59,083 bases of DNA from Beijerinckiaceae bacterium. Lineage in GTDB: Bacteria; Pseudomonadota; Alphaproteobacteria; Rhizobiales; Beijerinckiaceae. The position numbers were made by a program, and so were the translations under genes. The notes below the pieces were generated by a model that was given only the letters and a program-made list of their open reading frames with translations, searched no databases and was not told the origin of the DNA. Positions 43,717 to 53,247 of the stretch are shown piece after piece (within the stretch, counting starts at the first letter, position 1; the number at the start of each line of letters is the position of its first letter). The stretch covers positions 1 to 59,083 of the forward strand of contig JAIETL010000024.1 of assembly GCA_019745195.1 (NCBI GenBank), read 5' to 3'.

Positions 43717-43810
43717 GGGAGGCTGGACGAAGACCCGTTCGGTCTCGTTAGGGCTGCTTCCTTCCGGACCTGACCCGGTTGGCGAGTGAGACGTCCCTCG
43801 CCAACCTCCC
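43717..43810 (-). ncRNA. ffs: signal recognition particle RNA, bacterial small type
   Basis: Read on the minus strand, the sequence contains the universal core GGTCAGGTCCGGAAGGAAGC at the tip of a long hairpin whose ends GGGAGGTTGG and CCAGCCTCCC pair. Length 94 nt fits the small bacterial SRP RNA, which binds Ffh to target membrane proteins. The ends are set from the terminal stem and may be off by a few bases. It lies 91 bp upstream of dnaX on the same strand. Confidence 0.95.
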
Positions 43811-43892
43811 GGCCGCTATATCGGGGGTTTGGCGGCGCAGCGCAAGCCTGTGATGGAGGCGCTCCTTCTTGCCGCGGCGCGCGCGTTTCGGA

Positions 43893-43921
43893 TTGACTTG
43901 GAACCGCCCATCCGTCATAAG
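43893..43921 (+). promoter_or_regulatory. candidate sigma70-type promoter of rpmH-rnpA
   Basis: TTGACT (43893-43898), a 17-bp spacer and CATAAG (43916-43921) resemble a housekeeping promoter, about 118 bp before rpmH. The -35 is a good match, the -10 a partial one. Confidence 0.5.
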
Positions 43922-44038
43922 CCCGCGACTTGCGCAGGCTCTATGTCTACGCAGAGATTTTGCATGACAGGCTCGGCTGGCCGCGCTTCCCCTGGGAAGC
44001 CTGAGACCGCCGCGCCGACAAGGCCCCGGAGACGGATC

Positions 44039-44173
44039 GTGAAAAGAACCTATCAACCCAGCAAGCTGGTCCGCAAGCGCCGCCACGGCTACCGCGCCCG
44101 CATGGCGACAGTCGGCGGCCGCAAGGTCATCGCCGCCCGCCGCGCGCACGGCCGCAAGAAGCTGTCGGCCTGA
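44039..44173 (+). CDS. rpmH: 50S ribosomal protein L34
   Basis: The 44-aa protein is complete L34: [22 protein letters not shown], ending [10 protein letters not shown]. The start is GTG at 44039, with GGAGA about 8 bp upstream. The frame continues upstream to 43829 but L34 never has such an extension. It is followed by rnpA after 52 bp. Confidence 0.97.
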   Translation: MKRTYQPSKLVRKRRHGYRARMATVGGRKVIAARRAHGRKKLSA

Positions 44174-44225
44174 GCCGCGGGCGCGTGAAACTCGCGCGCT
44201 TCGCCCGGAAGACTGGCCAATCGCC

Positions 44226-44636
44226 ATGCGCCTCGCCCGTCTGACGCAACGCAAGGAATTTCTGGCGGCGGCCGAGCATGGCCGCCGTTTTCGTTCGTCC
44301 GCGTTGTCCGTTCAGGTTCTCGACCGATCGGCGAATGACGAGGCCGGCCTGCGGCTGGGGCTGACCGCCTCGCGAAAAGTCGGCAACGCGGTCAAGCGAA
44401 ACCGCATCCGCCGCCGCCTGCGGGCTGCGGCCCAACTCGCTCTGGCCGACAAGGCGATGCGACCCTGCGACCTTGTGGTCGTCGCCCGGCCCGAGACATT
44501 GACGGCGTCTTTCGCGATGCTCGTGTCCGAGCTCTCGGTCGGGCTCGACCGCGCCCGGCCGCAGAAGCCCGGCCGCCACTCCGCTTCCAAGGACCGCCGC
44601 GCCGCGCAACCGGCGCCCGCGCGCCAGCCAACATAA
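44226..44636 (+). CDS. rnpA: ribonuclease P protein component
   Basis: The 136-aa basic protein contains the RNR signature ([12 protein letters not shown]) and the N-terminal [10 protein letters not shown]. It assists the RNase P RNA in trimming tRNA 5' ends. The C-terminal 25 residues are a basic, alanine-rich tail longer than in E. coli. Confidence 0.95.
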   Translation: MRLARLTQRKEFLAAAEHGRRFRSSALSVQVLDRSANDEAGLRLGLTASRKVGNAVKRNRIRRRLRAAAQLALADKAMRPCDLVVVARPETLTASFAMLVSELSVGLDRARPQKPGRHSASKDRRAAQPAPARQPT

Positions 44637-44670
44637 AGCCTTCGGGCGCCAGCGAGACCTGTTTGCGATC

Positions 44671-46545
44671 ATGATGATGAAAGAAGACAACCGCAATCTG
44701 CTGCTGGCGATCACGCTGTCGGTCGTCGTGCTGCTTGGCTGGCAGTACTTCTACGGCGTGCCGCAGATGGAAAAGCAAAAGCAGATCGCCCAGCAAAACC
44801 AGCAGACGCAGACACCCACGGTCGCGCCGGGCACGACATCCGTGCCCGCCCCGAACGTCTCGGGCCAGCCCGGCGTGCCGGCGACGCCCGGCGCGGTTCC
44901 GGCGACTCCAGCTGTCGAGACCCGCGCCCGGGCGCTTGCCCGCAGTCCGCGCGTGCAGGTCGATACTCCGAAGATTTCCGGCTCGATCGCCCTGACCGGC
45001 GCGCGTATCGACGACGTCTCGCTCAAGGCCTATCGCGAGACCGTCGATCCCAACAGCCCCAACATCATCCTGCTCTCGCCTCTCGGCGGACCCAACGCCT
45101 ATTATTCCGATTTCGGCTGGGTCGCCCCGCCTGGCGCGAACGTCCCGCTGCCCAGCGCCGCGACGCTCTGGAGCGCCGACGCGCAGACCCTGCGGCCGGG
45201 AACGCCGCTGAACCTGACCTGGGACAACGGCCAGGGCCTGCTCTTCAAGCGCGCCATCACCGTCGATGACAATGCCATGTTCACGATCCGCGACGAGGTC
45301 GAGAACAAGGGCGCAGGCCCCGTCACGCTGTTCCCCTATGGGCAGGTCGTTCGCCACGGTAAGCCGGCCGTGCTCGGCTTCTACGTGCTGCATGAGGGTC
45401 TGATCGGCAATCTCGGCGAGCAGGGCCTGCAGGAATACGGCTATGACGCGGTCGACAAGGAGCCGGTGCTGAGCGCCGGCACCAACGGCAAGGTCTGGAA
45501 GGATGTCGTCGGCGGCTTCGTCGGCATCACAGACAAATACTGGGCGGCCGCCGTCGTGCCCGATCAGGCCCGCAAATATGAAGGGCGCTACTCCTCGGTG
45601 CAGACCGGCTCGGCTCGCACCTACCAGGCCGATTTTCTCGGCGAGGCCGTCACCATCGCGGCCGGCGCAAGCTCGGCCAATCAGGCCCGCCTCTTTGCCG
45701 GCGCCAAGGAGACGGCCGCGATCGACGGCTATGAGAAGAACCTCGGCATCAAGCGCTTCGAGCTGCTGATCGACTGGGGCTGGTTCTACTTCATCACCAA
45801 GCCGATGTTCTATGTGATGGACTGGATCTACAAGCACGTCGGCAATTTCGGCGTCGCGATCCTCATCGTCACCGTGCTGCTCAAGCTGCTGTTCTTCCCG
45901 CTTGCGAGCAAATCCTACGCCTCGATGGCCAAGATGAAGGCGGTCCAGCCGGAAATGCTGGCGATCCGCGAGCGCTTCGCCGACGACAAGATGAAGCAGC
46001 AGCAGGCCTTGATGGAGCTGTACAAGACCCAGAAGATCAACCCGCTTGCCGGCTGCTGGCCGGTGCTGGTCCAGATTCCGGTCTTCTTCGCGCTCTACAA
46101 GATCCTGTTCGTGACCATCGAGATGCGGCATGCGCCGTTCTTCGGCTGGATCCGCGATCTCGCGGCGCAGGACCCGACCAACATCTTCTTCTTCCTGCCG
46201 GCCGCGCTGACCGCCTTCCTGCATATCGGCATCTGGCCGATCATCATGGGCATCACGATGTTCGTGCAGATGAAGATGAATCCGGAGCCGCCTGACCCGG
46301 TCCAGAAGATGATGTTCACCTGGATGCCGGTGTTCTTCACCTTCCTGCTCGGCTCGTTCCCGGCCGGGCTGGTGATCTACTGGAGCTGGAACAACCTGCT
46401 CTCCGTGCTCCAGCAGGGCTACATCATGAGGAAGTTCGGCGTGAAGATCGAACTCTTCGACAACATCAAGGGCATGTTCGGGAAGAAGCCTGCGGCGACG
46501 GCCGTGGCAGCCCCCGCCAAGCCGGCGAATTCGAACAAGAAGTGA
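44671..46545 (+). CDS. yidC: membrane protein insertase YidC
   Basis: The 624-aa protein has an N-terminal membrane anchor ([15 protein letters not shown]), a long periplasmic beta domain (to about 370), and the conserved C-terminal insertase region. That region has [22 protein letters not shown] and [20 protein letters not shown], with the hydrophilic-groove Arg located before it. Three ATGs stand in a row (44671, 44674, 44677); the third gives the usual M-K-E-D-N-R-N start. The C-terminal tail is basic. Confidence 0.96.
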   Translation: MMMKEDNRNLLLAITLSVVVLLGWQYFYGVPQMEKQKQIAQQNQQTQTPTVAPGTTSVPAPNVSGQPGVPATPGAVPATPAVETRARALARSPRVQVDTPKISGSIALTGARIDDVSLKAYRETVDPNSPNIILLSPLGGPNAYYSDFGWVAPPGANVPLPSAATLWSADAQTLRPGTPLNLTWDNGQGLLFKRAITVDDNAMFTIRDEVENKGAGPVTLFPYGQVVRHGKPAVLGFYVLHEGLIGNLGEQGLQEYGYDAVDKEPVLSAGTNGKVWKDVVGGFVGITDKYWAAAVVPDQARKYEGRYSSVQTGSARTYQADFLGEAVTIAAGASSANQARLFAGAKETAAIDGYEKNLGIKRFELLIDWGWFYFITKPMFYVMDWIYKHVGNFGVAILIVTVLLKLLFFPLASKSYASMAKMKAVQPEMLAIRERFADDKMKQQQALMELYKTQKINPLAGCWPVLVQIPVFFALYKILFVTIEMRHAPFFGWIRDLAAQDPTNIFFFLPAALTAFLHIGIWPIIMGITMFVQMKMNPEPPDPVQKMMFTWMPVFFTFLLGSFPAGLVIYWSWNNLLSVLQQGYIMRKFGVKIELFDNIKGMFGKKPAATAVAAPAKPANSNKK

Positions 46546-46570
46546 GGCAGTTGGGAGTGGGCAGCCGGCA

Positions 46571-46588
46571 ATCGTGAGAACGATTTTT
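46571..46588 (+). terminator. small terminator-like hairpin after yidC
   Basis: ATCGT (46571-46575) and ACGAT (46580-46584) pair around GAGA and run into TTTTT. The stem is only 5 bp. A larger alternative stem, AGTGGGCAG (46556-46564) with CTGCCCACT (46592-46600), encloses it. Confidence 0.45.
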
Positions 46589-46590
46589 CG

Positions 46591-46639
46591 ACTGCCCACT
46601 GCCCACTGCCCACTGCCTACTGCCCACTGCCGACTACCC
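46591..46639 (+). repeat. tandem heptanucleotide repeat, about seven ACTGCCC units
   Basis: Seven consecutive 7-bp units follow the pattern ACTGCCC, with single changes in units 4 (ACTGCCT), 6 (ACTGCCG) and 7 (ACTACCC). A divergent inverted copy lies at 46551-46564. The array ends 10 bp before the acetyltransferase start, so its length could alter the spacing of that gene's control region. No protein is encoded by it. Confidence 0.85.
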
Positions 46640-46649
46640 GGCGAAGCCC

Positions 46650-47282
46650 ATGCCCCTGCCCGATCCCCTCACACGCCACCCGATCCCCGGCTGGAAGGGC
46701 ACGGCCTTTCTCAGGGCGATCGTCGATCATCCCCTGATCGAAGTCGGCGACTACAGCTATTATGACGATTCGCGCGGGCCGGAGCATTTCGTCGCGCGCT
46801 GCGTGCGCTACCATTTCGACTTCGTCGGCGACCGGCTGATCATCGAAAAATTCGTCGCGATCGCGCAGGGCGCTCAATTCGTGATGAACGGCGCGAACCA
46901 CCCGATGGGCGGCTTCTCGACCTACCCGTTCGGCATGTTCGGCATTGCAGGCGCGCCCGACTACAAGACGACGAAGACCGGCTTTCGCGGCGATATGCGC
47001 ATCGGCAACGATGTCTGGATCGGCCGCGAGGCGGTGATCATGCCGGGAGTCACGATCGGCGACGGCGCGATCATCGGCACGAGGGCGCAGGTCGCCAAAG
47101 ACGTGCCGCCCTATGCCGTCGTCGTCGGCAATCCCGGACGCGTCGTGAAGATGCGCTTTCCGCCCGAGATCGTCGCCGCTTTGCTGGATATCCGCTGGTG
47201 GGACTGGGATGCCGACCGCATCGCGCGCAACATCGCCGCGATCACGGCGGCCGACATCGACGCGCTGCGCGGGGCCGTGTAG
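46650..47282 (+). CDS. CatB-related O-acetyltransferase (left-handed beta-helix)
   Basis: The 210-aa protein is a xenobiotic-acetyltransferase-type hexapeptide protein. The N-terminal V-G-D-Y-S-Y-Y-D-D, the catalytic-type His in N-G-A-N-H-P-M, and repeats [23 protein letters not shown] match the Vat/CatB group. These acetylate chloramphenicol or streptogramin-like compounds, but chromosomal members often have other or unknown substrates. It sits between yidC and engB. Confidence 0.85.
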   Translation: MPLPDPLTRHPIPGWKGTAFLRAIVDHPLIEVGDYSYYDDSRGPEHFVARCVRYHFDFVGDRLIIEKFVAIAQGAQFVMNGANHPMGGFSTYPFGMFGIAGAPDYKTTKTGFRGDMRIGNDVWIGREAVIMPGVTIGDGAIIGTRAQVAKDVPPYAVVVGNPGRVVKMRFPPEIVAALLDIRWWDWDADRIARNIAAITAADIDALRGAV

Positions 47283-47291
47283 GCAGGGTTC

Positions 47292-47990
47292 ATGACCGCA
47301 AGCACTACCAAGCCCTATTCCGACGACGAGATCGAATCCGCCCGAAAGCTGTTCGAGGGGCCGTGGGACTTCGTCTGGGCCTCGACCCATATCGACGACC
47401 TGCCGCCCATGGTCGGACAGGAGATCGCATTTGCGGGCCGCTCCAATGTCGGCAAGTCGAGCCTGATCAACGCGGTCACGCGGCGCAACGCGCTGGCGCG
47501 GACCTCGCACACGCCGGGCCGCACGCAGCAGCTCAATTTCTTCCGCCAGGTCGGAGCGGATGAACGGCTGACCATCGTCGACATGCCGGGCTACGGCTAT
47601 GCCGCCGTCGGGCGCGCCAAGGTCGCCTCCTGGACCAACCTGATCCACAATTACCTGCGCGGTCGGCCCAATCTGATGCGGGTCTATCTGCTGATCGACG
47701 CCCGCCACGGTCTCAAGGACGTCGACGGCGCGGTGCTCGAGACGCTCGACAAGGCGGCGATCTCCTATCAGGTCGTTCTGACCAAGGGCGACGCGATCAA
47801 AAAGGCCGACCAACAATTCATGGTCGAGGCGACCTATGACGAGATCAAGCGCCGCCCGGCGGCGTTTCCCGAGGTGCTGCTGACGTCCAGCGAGAGCGGC
47901 CTGGGCATCCCGGAACTGCGCGCGGCGGTGGGGCGTGTGCTGGCGGAGCGGGGCGAGACCGCATCTGAATTGATAACCAAGAGCAAGTAA
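47292..47990 (+). CDS. engB: ribosome biogenesis GTP-binding protein EngB/YihA
   Basis: The 232-aa GTPase has G1 G-R-S-N-V-G-K-S-S, G3 D-M-P-G-Y-G, G4-like T-K-G-D (T-K-x-D), and the family's T-P-G-R-T-Q-Q-L-N-F-F segment. It takes part in large-subunit assembly and follows the acetyltransferase after 9 bp. In related genomes argB or a neighbour usually follows soon after engB. Confidence 0.95.
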   Translation: MTASTTKPYSDDEIESARKLFEGPWDFVWASTHIDDLPPMVGQEIAFAGRSNVGKSSLINAVTRRNALARTSHTPGRTQQLNFFRQVGADERLTIVDMPGYGYAAVGRAKVASWTNLIHNYLRGRPNLMRVYLLIDARHGLKDVDGAVLETLDKAAISYQVVLTKGDAIKKADQQFMVEATYDEIKRRPAAFPEVLLTSSESGLGIPELRAAVGRVLAERGETASELITKSK

Positions 47991-48421
47991 CCACCGATAA
48001 TATCGGCAAATAGATTTAAGGGCGCTCTAACGCATGACGCGCACGTATATATATTCAAAATACGCCTGAATAAATACTAAGATCTTGAATCAAGCCATAT
48101 ATTTATCTACATTATATTATTTATCTAAATAAATTACTATAAAAATACATGCCGTATAGGGAAAATAACTTTTTAGTGTAAATTTCTTGCTTTCAAAACT
48201 AGAATTTCTGAAGGCCGCGTAAATCATCAAAAATTCTTGCTCGACATCTGGATTTTAATAGATCGTATGCTATATTAAAGGGATGTTCGGTAAATTACTA
48301 CATAACTCAATCCATGAGCGCCTATTTCATTGACATTAAAGTTATAAGTATCAATTTAATCAGTAATATAAGCAGTATAATATTGAAATATGGGCAATTA
48401 TTCTAATAATGGAGAATTGTT
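47991..48421. other. 431-bp AT-rich region before the subtilase gene
   Basis: Base composition drops sharply here to roughly one third GC, unlike the rest of the window. No gene or RNA was recognised. Candidate promoter elements are an extended -10 (TGCTATATT near 48270) and a TATAAT near 48374, with TTGACA near 48331. The DNA probably arrived with the protease gene that follows. No integrase or tRNA flanks it. Confidence 0.7.
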
Positions 48422-50002
48422 ATGACAATAAAGATCGACGATAAGCGGAAAGCTATCAGGCACCAAATCGAATTCATACTTGATAATACGTCAGGCGGCC
48501 TCCAAGAAGTCATCATCAAGACAGGGCAATCAACGCCGGAGGATGAACAATTTACCAAAACTGTGGCGGAGGCCCTGCGCAAGCGGGCAATGGCAGCGTC
48601 GCCGCGTGACGTTCTCCCTGCCCAGAACAAGCTGCTTTCTGCCGGGCGTTGGACGGACGGTACGCGAAATGCGGCATCGAAGCGGCTTCGCAATGTCGAT
48701 ATGAGCCTTTCCGCGCAAATCGCGTGGGCTCCTGTGACCTCATCCAAGATGCAATCGCTCAGACAGGCCAACCTTGAGTCTATGCGACCGATCTTACAAT
48801 CGGACGTCGTGCGCAAGAATCTGCATACGGACCGCCCGAAAGGACGAGGCCGAAGGGCCGACCCAGATTTCCAGCCTCGAAAATTCTGGACATCGAGCAG
48901 TTTCCTCATGCGGTTTCGCGAGGAAGACCTCATGAAACTTTACCAAGACGACCTGATCGAGAATCTGGAAGGGGTGTTTCCCAATCGTCGAATTTTGGTC
49001 CCGCCGGCCATCACGCCAAAGCAGGTTCCCCGCCCGGTTGAGGACAACAAGGTCAGCGGCTGGGGCGTGCGATCGATCGGCGCGCTCGGGGTCTGGGGTG
49101 CATTCGGCGCGAGAGGCAAGGGTGTAACGATTGGACTGCTCGACACCGGGGTCGATGCAAATCATCCCGATCTGGCTGGCAAGATTTCTGCCTGGGCAGA
49201 GTTCGACGCTCAAGGAAACGAAGTCGTCGGAGCGAAGCCTCGAGATTCGGACAAACATGGCACTCATTGCGCCGGCATCATCGTGGGCGGCAATGCCAGC
49301 GGCAGATGGATTGGCGTCGCGCCGGAGGCCAAGATCGCGGCCGCCCTTGTACTGGACGGCGCCAAAGGTGGAACCGATGCTCAGGTGCTCGCAGGCATCG
49401 ACTGGGCAATCGAACAGGAGGTCGATGTCATCAACATGTCCCTAGGCGGGCTGATCTGGGGGCCGGACGTGCCCACTACCTACACCAGCGCCATTCTGAA
49501 TGCGTTGCGAGTGGGCATTCCTGTGGTCACGGCCATCGGCAATGAGGGCAGTCAAACATCCGGTTCGCCGGGCAACGACTTTCTGGCTTTCGCTGTCGGC
49601 GCGACCGATCATCTCAATCGCGCGGCGGGCTTCTCCGGCGGTCGGACACAGGTGATCCGTCAATCTCCGTTTTTTCCACAAGACATGCTGCCTTTGGTCT
49701 ATTCGAAGCCGGACCTGTCGGCTCCCGGCGTGGCGGTGTGCTCGTCCGTTCCTAACGGAGACTGGGAGTACTTCAACGGTACATCCATGGCGGCTCCGCA
49801 TGTCGCGGGGGCCATTGCGCTTCTGCTGAGCAGCACTAACATTCGCGATGGAGTCGAGATCGGCGAGCGCGCGTTTGTCATTCAGGACTTGCTAACCGGT
49901 TCGGCCGACGAACTCGGCGAAGCCGGGCAGGATCATCGGTTTGGTTTCGGCAAGATCGATATCCTGCGAGCGATAGGATTTGCCAAGGATCTAGGATACT
50001 GA
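48422..50002 (+). CDS. leaderless subtilisin-like serine peptidase (S8 family)
   Basis: The 526-aa protein has an intact subtilase core: Asp241 (L-L-D-T-G-V-D), His279 (D-K-H-G-T-H-C-A-G), the oxyanion Asn374 (I-G-N-E-G) and Ser455 (N-G-T-S-M-A-A-P-H). There is no signal peptide, so it should act in the cytoplasm or leave by another route. Residues 1-195 are an unusually long N-terminal part ending in an inhibitor-I9-like prodomain (S-F-L-M-R-F about 160, V-F-P-N-R-R about 185-190). Codon choice and base composition are less GC-rich than in neighbours, suggesting transfer. The next gene encodes a look-alike of this prodomain. Confidence 0.9.
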   Translation: MTIKIDDKRKAIRHQIEFILDNTSGGLQEVIIKTGQSTPEDEQFTKTVAEALRKRAMAASPRDVLPAQNKLLSAGRWTDGTRNAASKRLRNVDMSLSAQIAWAPVTSSKMQSLRQANLESMRPILQSDVVRKNLHTDRPKGRGRRADPDFQPRKFWTSSSFLMRFREEDLMKLYQDDLIENLEGVFPNRRILVPPAITPKQVPRPVEDNKVSGWGVRSIGALGVWGAFGARGKGVTIGLLDTGVDANHPDLAGKISAWAEFDAQGNEVVGAKPRDSDKHGTHCAGIIVGGNASGRWIGVAPEAKIAAALVLDGAKGGTDAQVLAGIDWAIEQEVDVINMSLGGLIWGPDVPTTYTSAILNALRVGIPVVTAIGNEGSQTSGSPGNDFLAFAVGATDHLNRAAGFSGGRTQVIRQSPFFPQDMLPLVYSKPDLSAPGVAVCSSVPNGDWEYFNGTSMAAPHVAGAIALLLSSTNIRDGVEIGERAFVIQDLLTGSADELGEAGQDHRFGFGKIDILRAIGFAKDLGY

Positions 50003-50084
50003 GTGACGCGGCAATTCCTCTGTCGTTTGAAGACTCGTCCACCGTTCTGTGCTAGGGATATTTGTTGGCGAGGTGGAGATCGAG

Positions 50085-50465
50085 ATGAATTTCGACGGTC
50101 AGAAGGTCTTGGACAAGATCAAGTCCGATGATCTCCGTGAGGACGCCCTCCATTCGGCCCCGTCGTCGCACACTGTCCTCGTTGAGGTCGGTTTGCCGTT
50201 GCCGACGATCGAACGGTCCAGCCGCGAAGCCGTCACTTTCGGGCGTTCGGGCTTGCGCGTGGGTGGCGGCGCGCCGTCCAGCGAAAGCGTTGATCAGGCG
50301 CGACATGAGCTTGAGCAGGCGTTGGGTCACCAAACGCAGCGCTATCTGCCTTCCTCGCGGTCATTCGTGGTCGAGGCCACAGGCAGGGAACTCAGGCGGA
50401 TTGCCGAAGTGCCGGCCGTAGTGGCGATCTGGCCTAACACCAACCGCGGATACCGGGCATATTAG
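50085..50465 (+). CDS. small I9-prodomain-like protein paired with the subtilase
   Basis: The 126-aa protein follows the subtilase by 82 bp and has GGAG 6 bp before its ATG. Its end, S-F-V-V-E-A-T-G-R-E-L-R-R-I, then V-V-A-I-W-P-N-T-N-R (93-121), resembles the protease's residues 160-190 (S-F-L-M-R-F-R-E-E-D-L, then V-F-P-N-R-R). Its T-V-L-V-E-V-G-L (30-37) resembles E-V-I-I-K-T-G-Q near residue 29-36 of the protease. It thus looks like a free-standing prodomain that could inhibit or help fold the enzyme. No family name is known to me. Confidence 0.7.
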   Translation: MNFDGQKVLDKIKSDDLREDALHSAPSSHTVLVEVGLPLPTIERSSREAVTFGRSGLRVGGGAPSSESVDQARHELEQALGHQTQRYLPSSRSFVVEATGRELRRIAEVPAVVAIWPNTNRGYRAY

Positions 50466-50569
50466 CCCCCTCTGCCTGGTCCGGGTATTGGCAACAGTTC
50501 GTGTTGTTGCGTCTGGCCGCTCTCGAGCTTGAGAGCCCAAGATCGCGTTGAGCGGGCCATCGTTCCATC

Positions 50570-50938
50570 ATGACAGCCACGAAGGTACATCTTGTCATCG
50601 CGCTGCTCATGGGGCTTTCCGGCGTCGCCCTGCTGGCCGCCGCAGCCCACGTCACCGGGACGACGAACATCCAAACGGCAGGCCAGATGCTGCTGTTCCA
50701 CGCGCCGACCGTGATGGGCGCGACGGTCGCGCGCAAGGCTGGCTTCCTGCACGATGTTCTGGCGCGCATCGCCATTTCGGTCGTGATTCTCGGCGTCGCG
50801 CTCTTCGCCGCCGACCTCACGCGGCGCGGTTTCGCCAGCGAGGCGCTGTTTCCGCGCGCCGCGCCGATCGGCGGATTCCTGATGCTCGCCGGCTGGCTCG
50901 GGCTGGCGCTGGCGGCACTGTTGGCAAAGCGCGCCTGA
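50570..50938 (+). CDS. DUF423 family membrane protein
   Basis: The 122-aa protein has four hydrophobic segments with L-M-G-L-S-G-V-A-L-L-A-A-A-A-H near the start, A-L-F-A-A-D-L and P-R-A-A-P-I-G-G-F-L-M-L-A-G-W-L near the end. This is the DUF423 pattern of small inner-membrane proteins of unknown role. It restores the high GC of the chromosome, so the right edge of the foreign-looking segment lies between 50465 and 50570. Confidence 0.82.
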   Translation: MTATKVHLVIALLMGLSGVALLAAAAHVTGTTNIQTAGQMLLFHAPTVMGATVARKAGFLHDVLARIAISVVILGVALFAADLTRRGFASEALFPRAAPIGGFLMLAGWLGLALAALLAKRA

Positions 50939-51024
50939 ACCGCGCAGATATCCTTCCGCACGCCGCCATTGTCCGCTAGAAGGCGCACCGGCGCAGCCCC
51001 TTCGCGCGCCTGCGGAGCCTGCCG

Positions 51025-51921
51025 ATGATCAATCCCGCCTTGCTGACACCCTCGCAGGTTGCCGAGCTTCTGGTCGTCGCCTTGCCGCATATGCAGCGCT
51101 ACGATCAGGAGGTGGTCGTCATCAAATATGGCGGCAACGCCATGGGCGATGCGGCCACAGCCGAGGATTTCGCCGAGGACATCGTGCTGCTCGAGCAGTC
51201 GGGCCTGAAACCCGTGGTCTGCCATGGCGGCGGGCCGCAGATCGCGCGGATGCTGACCAAGCTCGGTATCGCATCCGAGTTCAAGCAGGGTCTGCGCGTC
51301 ACGGACGCGGCGACCGTCGACGTCGTCGAGATGGTCCTGGCCGGCTCGGTCAACAAGGAGATCGTCGGCTATATCTCGCGCGAGGGCGGCAAGGCGATCG
51401 GGCTTTGCGGCAAGGACGGCAACATGGTCACCGCCCGCAAGGTGACCCGCACCATCGTCGATCCCGACTCGAAGATCGAGGAGGTGCTCGATCTCGGCTT
51501 CGTCGGCGAGCCCGACAAGGTCGATACCTCCGTGCTCGACGCGATCCTGAAGGCGGAGCTGATCCCCGTGCTGGCGCCGGTCTGCGCGGCGGCCGATGGC
51601 CAGACCTATAACGTCAACGCCGACACCTTCGCCGGCGCGATCGCCGGCGCGCTCAACGCCAAGCGCCTGCTGCTCCTGACCGACGTGCCCGGCGTGCTCG
51701 ACAAGGACAAGAACCTGATCCCGGAGCTGACGATCGAGCAGTGCCGCCGGCTGATCGCGGACGGGACGATCTCGGGCGGCATGATTCCGAAGATCGAAAC
51801 CTGCATCTATGCGCTCGAGAAGGGCGTCGAGGCCGTCGTCATCCTCGATGGGAAGGTGCCGCATGCGGCGCTGATCGAGCTCTTCACCGACACAGGCTCG
51901 GGCACGATCATCCGGCGCTGA
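51025..51921 (+). CDS. argB: acetylglutamate kinase
   Basis: The 298-aa amino-acid kinase phosphorylates N-acetylglutamate. It has [10 protein letters not shown], the H-G-G-G-P-Q-I substrate loop, G-L-R-V-T-D-A-A-T, and [10 protein letters not shown]. The long N-terminal helix ([12 protein letters not shown]) is typical of arginine-inhibited hexameric enzymes. It overlaps the convergent NlpC gene by 14 bp. Confidence 0.95.
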   Translation: MINPALLTPSQVAELLVVALPHMQRYDQEVVVIKYGGNAMGDAATAEDFAEDIVLLEQSGLKPVVCHGGGPQIARMLTKLGIASEFKQGLRVTDAATVDVVEMVLAGSVNKEIVGYISREGGKAIGLCGKDGNMVTARKVTRTIVDPDSKIEEVLDLGFVGEPDKVDTSVLDAILKAELIPVLAPVCAAADGQTYNVNADTFAGAIAGALNAKRLLLLTDVPGVLDKDKNLIPELTIEQCRRLIADGTISGGMIPKIETCIYALEKGVEAVVILDGKVPHAALIELFTDTGSGTIIRR

Positions 51922-52774
51922 GCCCCGGCAGCCGCCTGATGCTCGTGATCGCGCCGAAACTCTTGGCTCGGATGCGGTCGCGGGCTTCGCGCAGCGGCTC
52001 GCTCATCACCCGCATCGTGTAGGCGGTGGCGTGCAGCAGCGTGTCGTGGTCGGTCAGAACGCCGACATGGCCCTTCCAGAAAACGAGGTCGCCGCGCTGG
52101 AGGCCGGCAAGGTCCTCGTCGAAGGACAGGCTCTCGCCGAGCGCCGCCTCCAGCATGTCCGAATCGCGCGGCGAGGAGATCCCTGCGGCGGCCAGCGCCA
52201 GTTGCGTCAGCCCCGAGCAGTCGAGGCCGTGGCTCGTTTTGCCGCCCCAGAGATAGGGGACGTGGAGGAAGCGCTCGGCGACCGCGACGAAATCCGGCTC
52301 GAAGCGGTCGCGTGGCGAAATATGCCCGGCGAAGACGTGGCCGCCATCGGCGAGGATCAGGAACTCGCCGGCTTCGCCAGCGACGCTGATCTGCGCGCCG
52401 AGCGACAGGCTCTCCAGCGGCGGCAGCTTCATCGACGGGCCGGGATAGACGAATGTCCGCAGCGCACCGACGCGGTGGCTTGGCTCAGGGACATCCTGCC
52501 GCAGCGCGTCGTCGGGCAGGTAGCCGACATAGCCGTCGCCGGCGAGCTGGACCCAGGCCCAGCCTTCATGCCGCTCATAGACGTCGACCCGCTCGCCCAT
52601 CAGCGCCTCGGTGTCGAGGGCCGCGTCCGGGCGCGGCTCCCGTCGCAGCGGCGCGCTGGGCGCGACGACGCGCGCCGGCTCGGGCTCGACGAAGGCGCGC
52701 GCCTCGACCTGGCCGATCAGGCTGCTTGCGGCGAGGTCGGGACGGAAGGGCGTGATGCGGCGATCGGGAATCAT
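51908..52774 (-). CDS. NlpC/P60 family peptidase with bacterial SH3 domains
   Basis: The 288-aa protein has one or two SH3-like domains (about 40-150; [16 protein letters not shown]) and a C-terminal NlpC/P60 cysteine peptidase. The catalytic Cys is in L-D-C-S-G-L-T-Q and the His in G-H-V-G-V-L-T. These enzymes cut gamma-D-glutamyl links in wall peptides. No signal peptide is visible, so it may work on recycled muropeptides in the cytoplasm. It belongs with the aminopeptidase gene upstream. Confidence 0.88.
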   Translation of the reverse strand: MIPDRRITPFRPDLAASSLIGQVEARAFVEPEPARVVAPSAPLRREPRPDAALDTEALMGERVDVYERHEGWAWVQLAGDGYVGYLPDDALRQDVPEPSHRVGALRTFVYPGPSMKLPPLESLSLGAQISVAGEAGEFLILADGGHVFAGHISPRDRFEPDFVAVAERFLHVPYLWGGKTSHGLDCSGLTQLALAAAGISSPRDSDMLEAALGESLSFDEDLAGLQRGDLVFWKGHVGVLTDHDTLLHATAYTMRVMSEPLREARDRIRAKSFGAITSIRRLPGLSAG

Positions 52775-52818
52775 GGCGGCAATCTAGCGGCGGCGCGTCA
52801 ACGGCGCGAGAGGCCCAA

Positions 52819-53172
52819 TCACGTCCCGCCGAGTTCCCGCGCCCGCTCTGTCACCAGATCGGCGAGCTTCTCGACCGCGAGCGCGCCCACGACCGTGCGC
52901 TGGATCACGACGTTGCGGCGGTCGAAATCGTCGCGCTTGCGGCTGACGAGGCCGAGCTTGCCCATGCTGTCGAGCGCGCGGGTGATCACCGGCTTGGTGA
53001 CGCCGAGCTGCTGGGCGAGGCCGCGCACCGTGTGCGGCGGCAGCTCGAGATAGATCGTCAGCAGGATCGCGGTCTGGCGCGCCGAGAGATCGGCCTGCCC
53101 GTCGCGCACCAGATCGAGATGGACCTGCCGCCACAGCCTTAGCGCCTGCGAAGGCCTGATCTCGAGTGGCAT
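52819..53172 (-). CDS. MarR family transcriptional regulator
   Basis: The 117-aa protein is a short winged-helix regulator: L-S-A-R-Q-T-A-I-L-L-T-I-Y, H-T-V-R-G-L-A-Q-Q-L-G-V-T-K-P-V-I-T-R-A-L (recognition helix) and the wing V-S-R-K-R-D-D-F-D-R-R-N-V. It lies between the aminopeptidase and NlpC genes on the same strand. Target and ligand are unknown. Confidence 0.82.
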   Translation of the reverse strand: MPLEIRPSQALRLWRQVHLDLVRDGQADLSARQTAILLTIYLELPPHTVRGLAQQLGVTKPVITRALDSMGKLGLVSRKRDDFDRRNVVIQRTVVGALAVEKLADLVTERARELGGT

Positions 53173-53247
53173 GAAGGATCCCGATCGTTACGGGTCCGTA
53201 TCATTATTGCAGTCTCAACAGGATGCAACGAATGCCGCGCAACAGAA

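Noticed and set aside
43717..43810. SRP RNA on the plus strand
   Set aside because: The conserved GGTCAGGTCCGGAAGGAAGC core reads on the minus strand; the plus strand is its complement.
43811..44038. Possible replication origin near rpmH-rnpA
   Set aside because: No DnaA boxes (TTATCCACA) or AT-rich unwinding element, and dnaA is not adjacent.
47991..48421. Phage or transposon remnant
   Set aside because: No integrase, transposase, terminal repeats or tRNA were found; only the composition is unusual.
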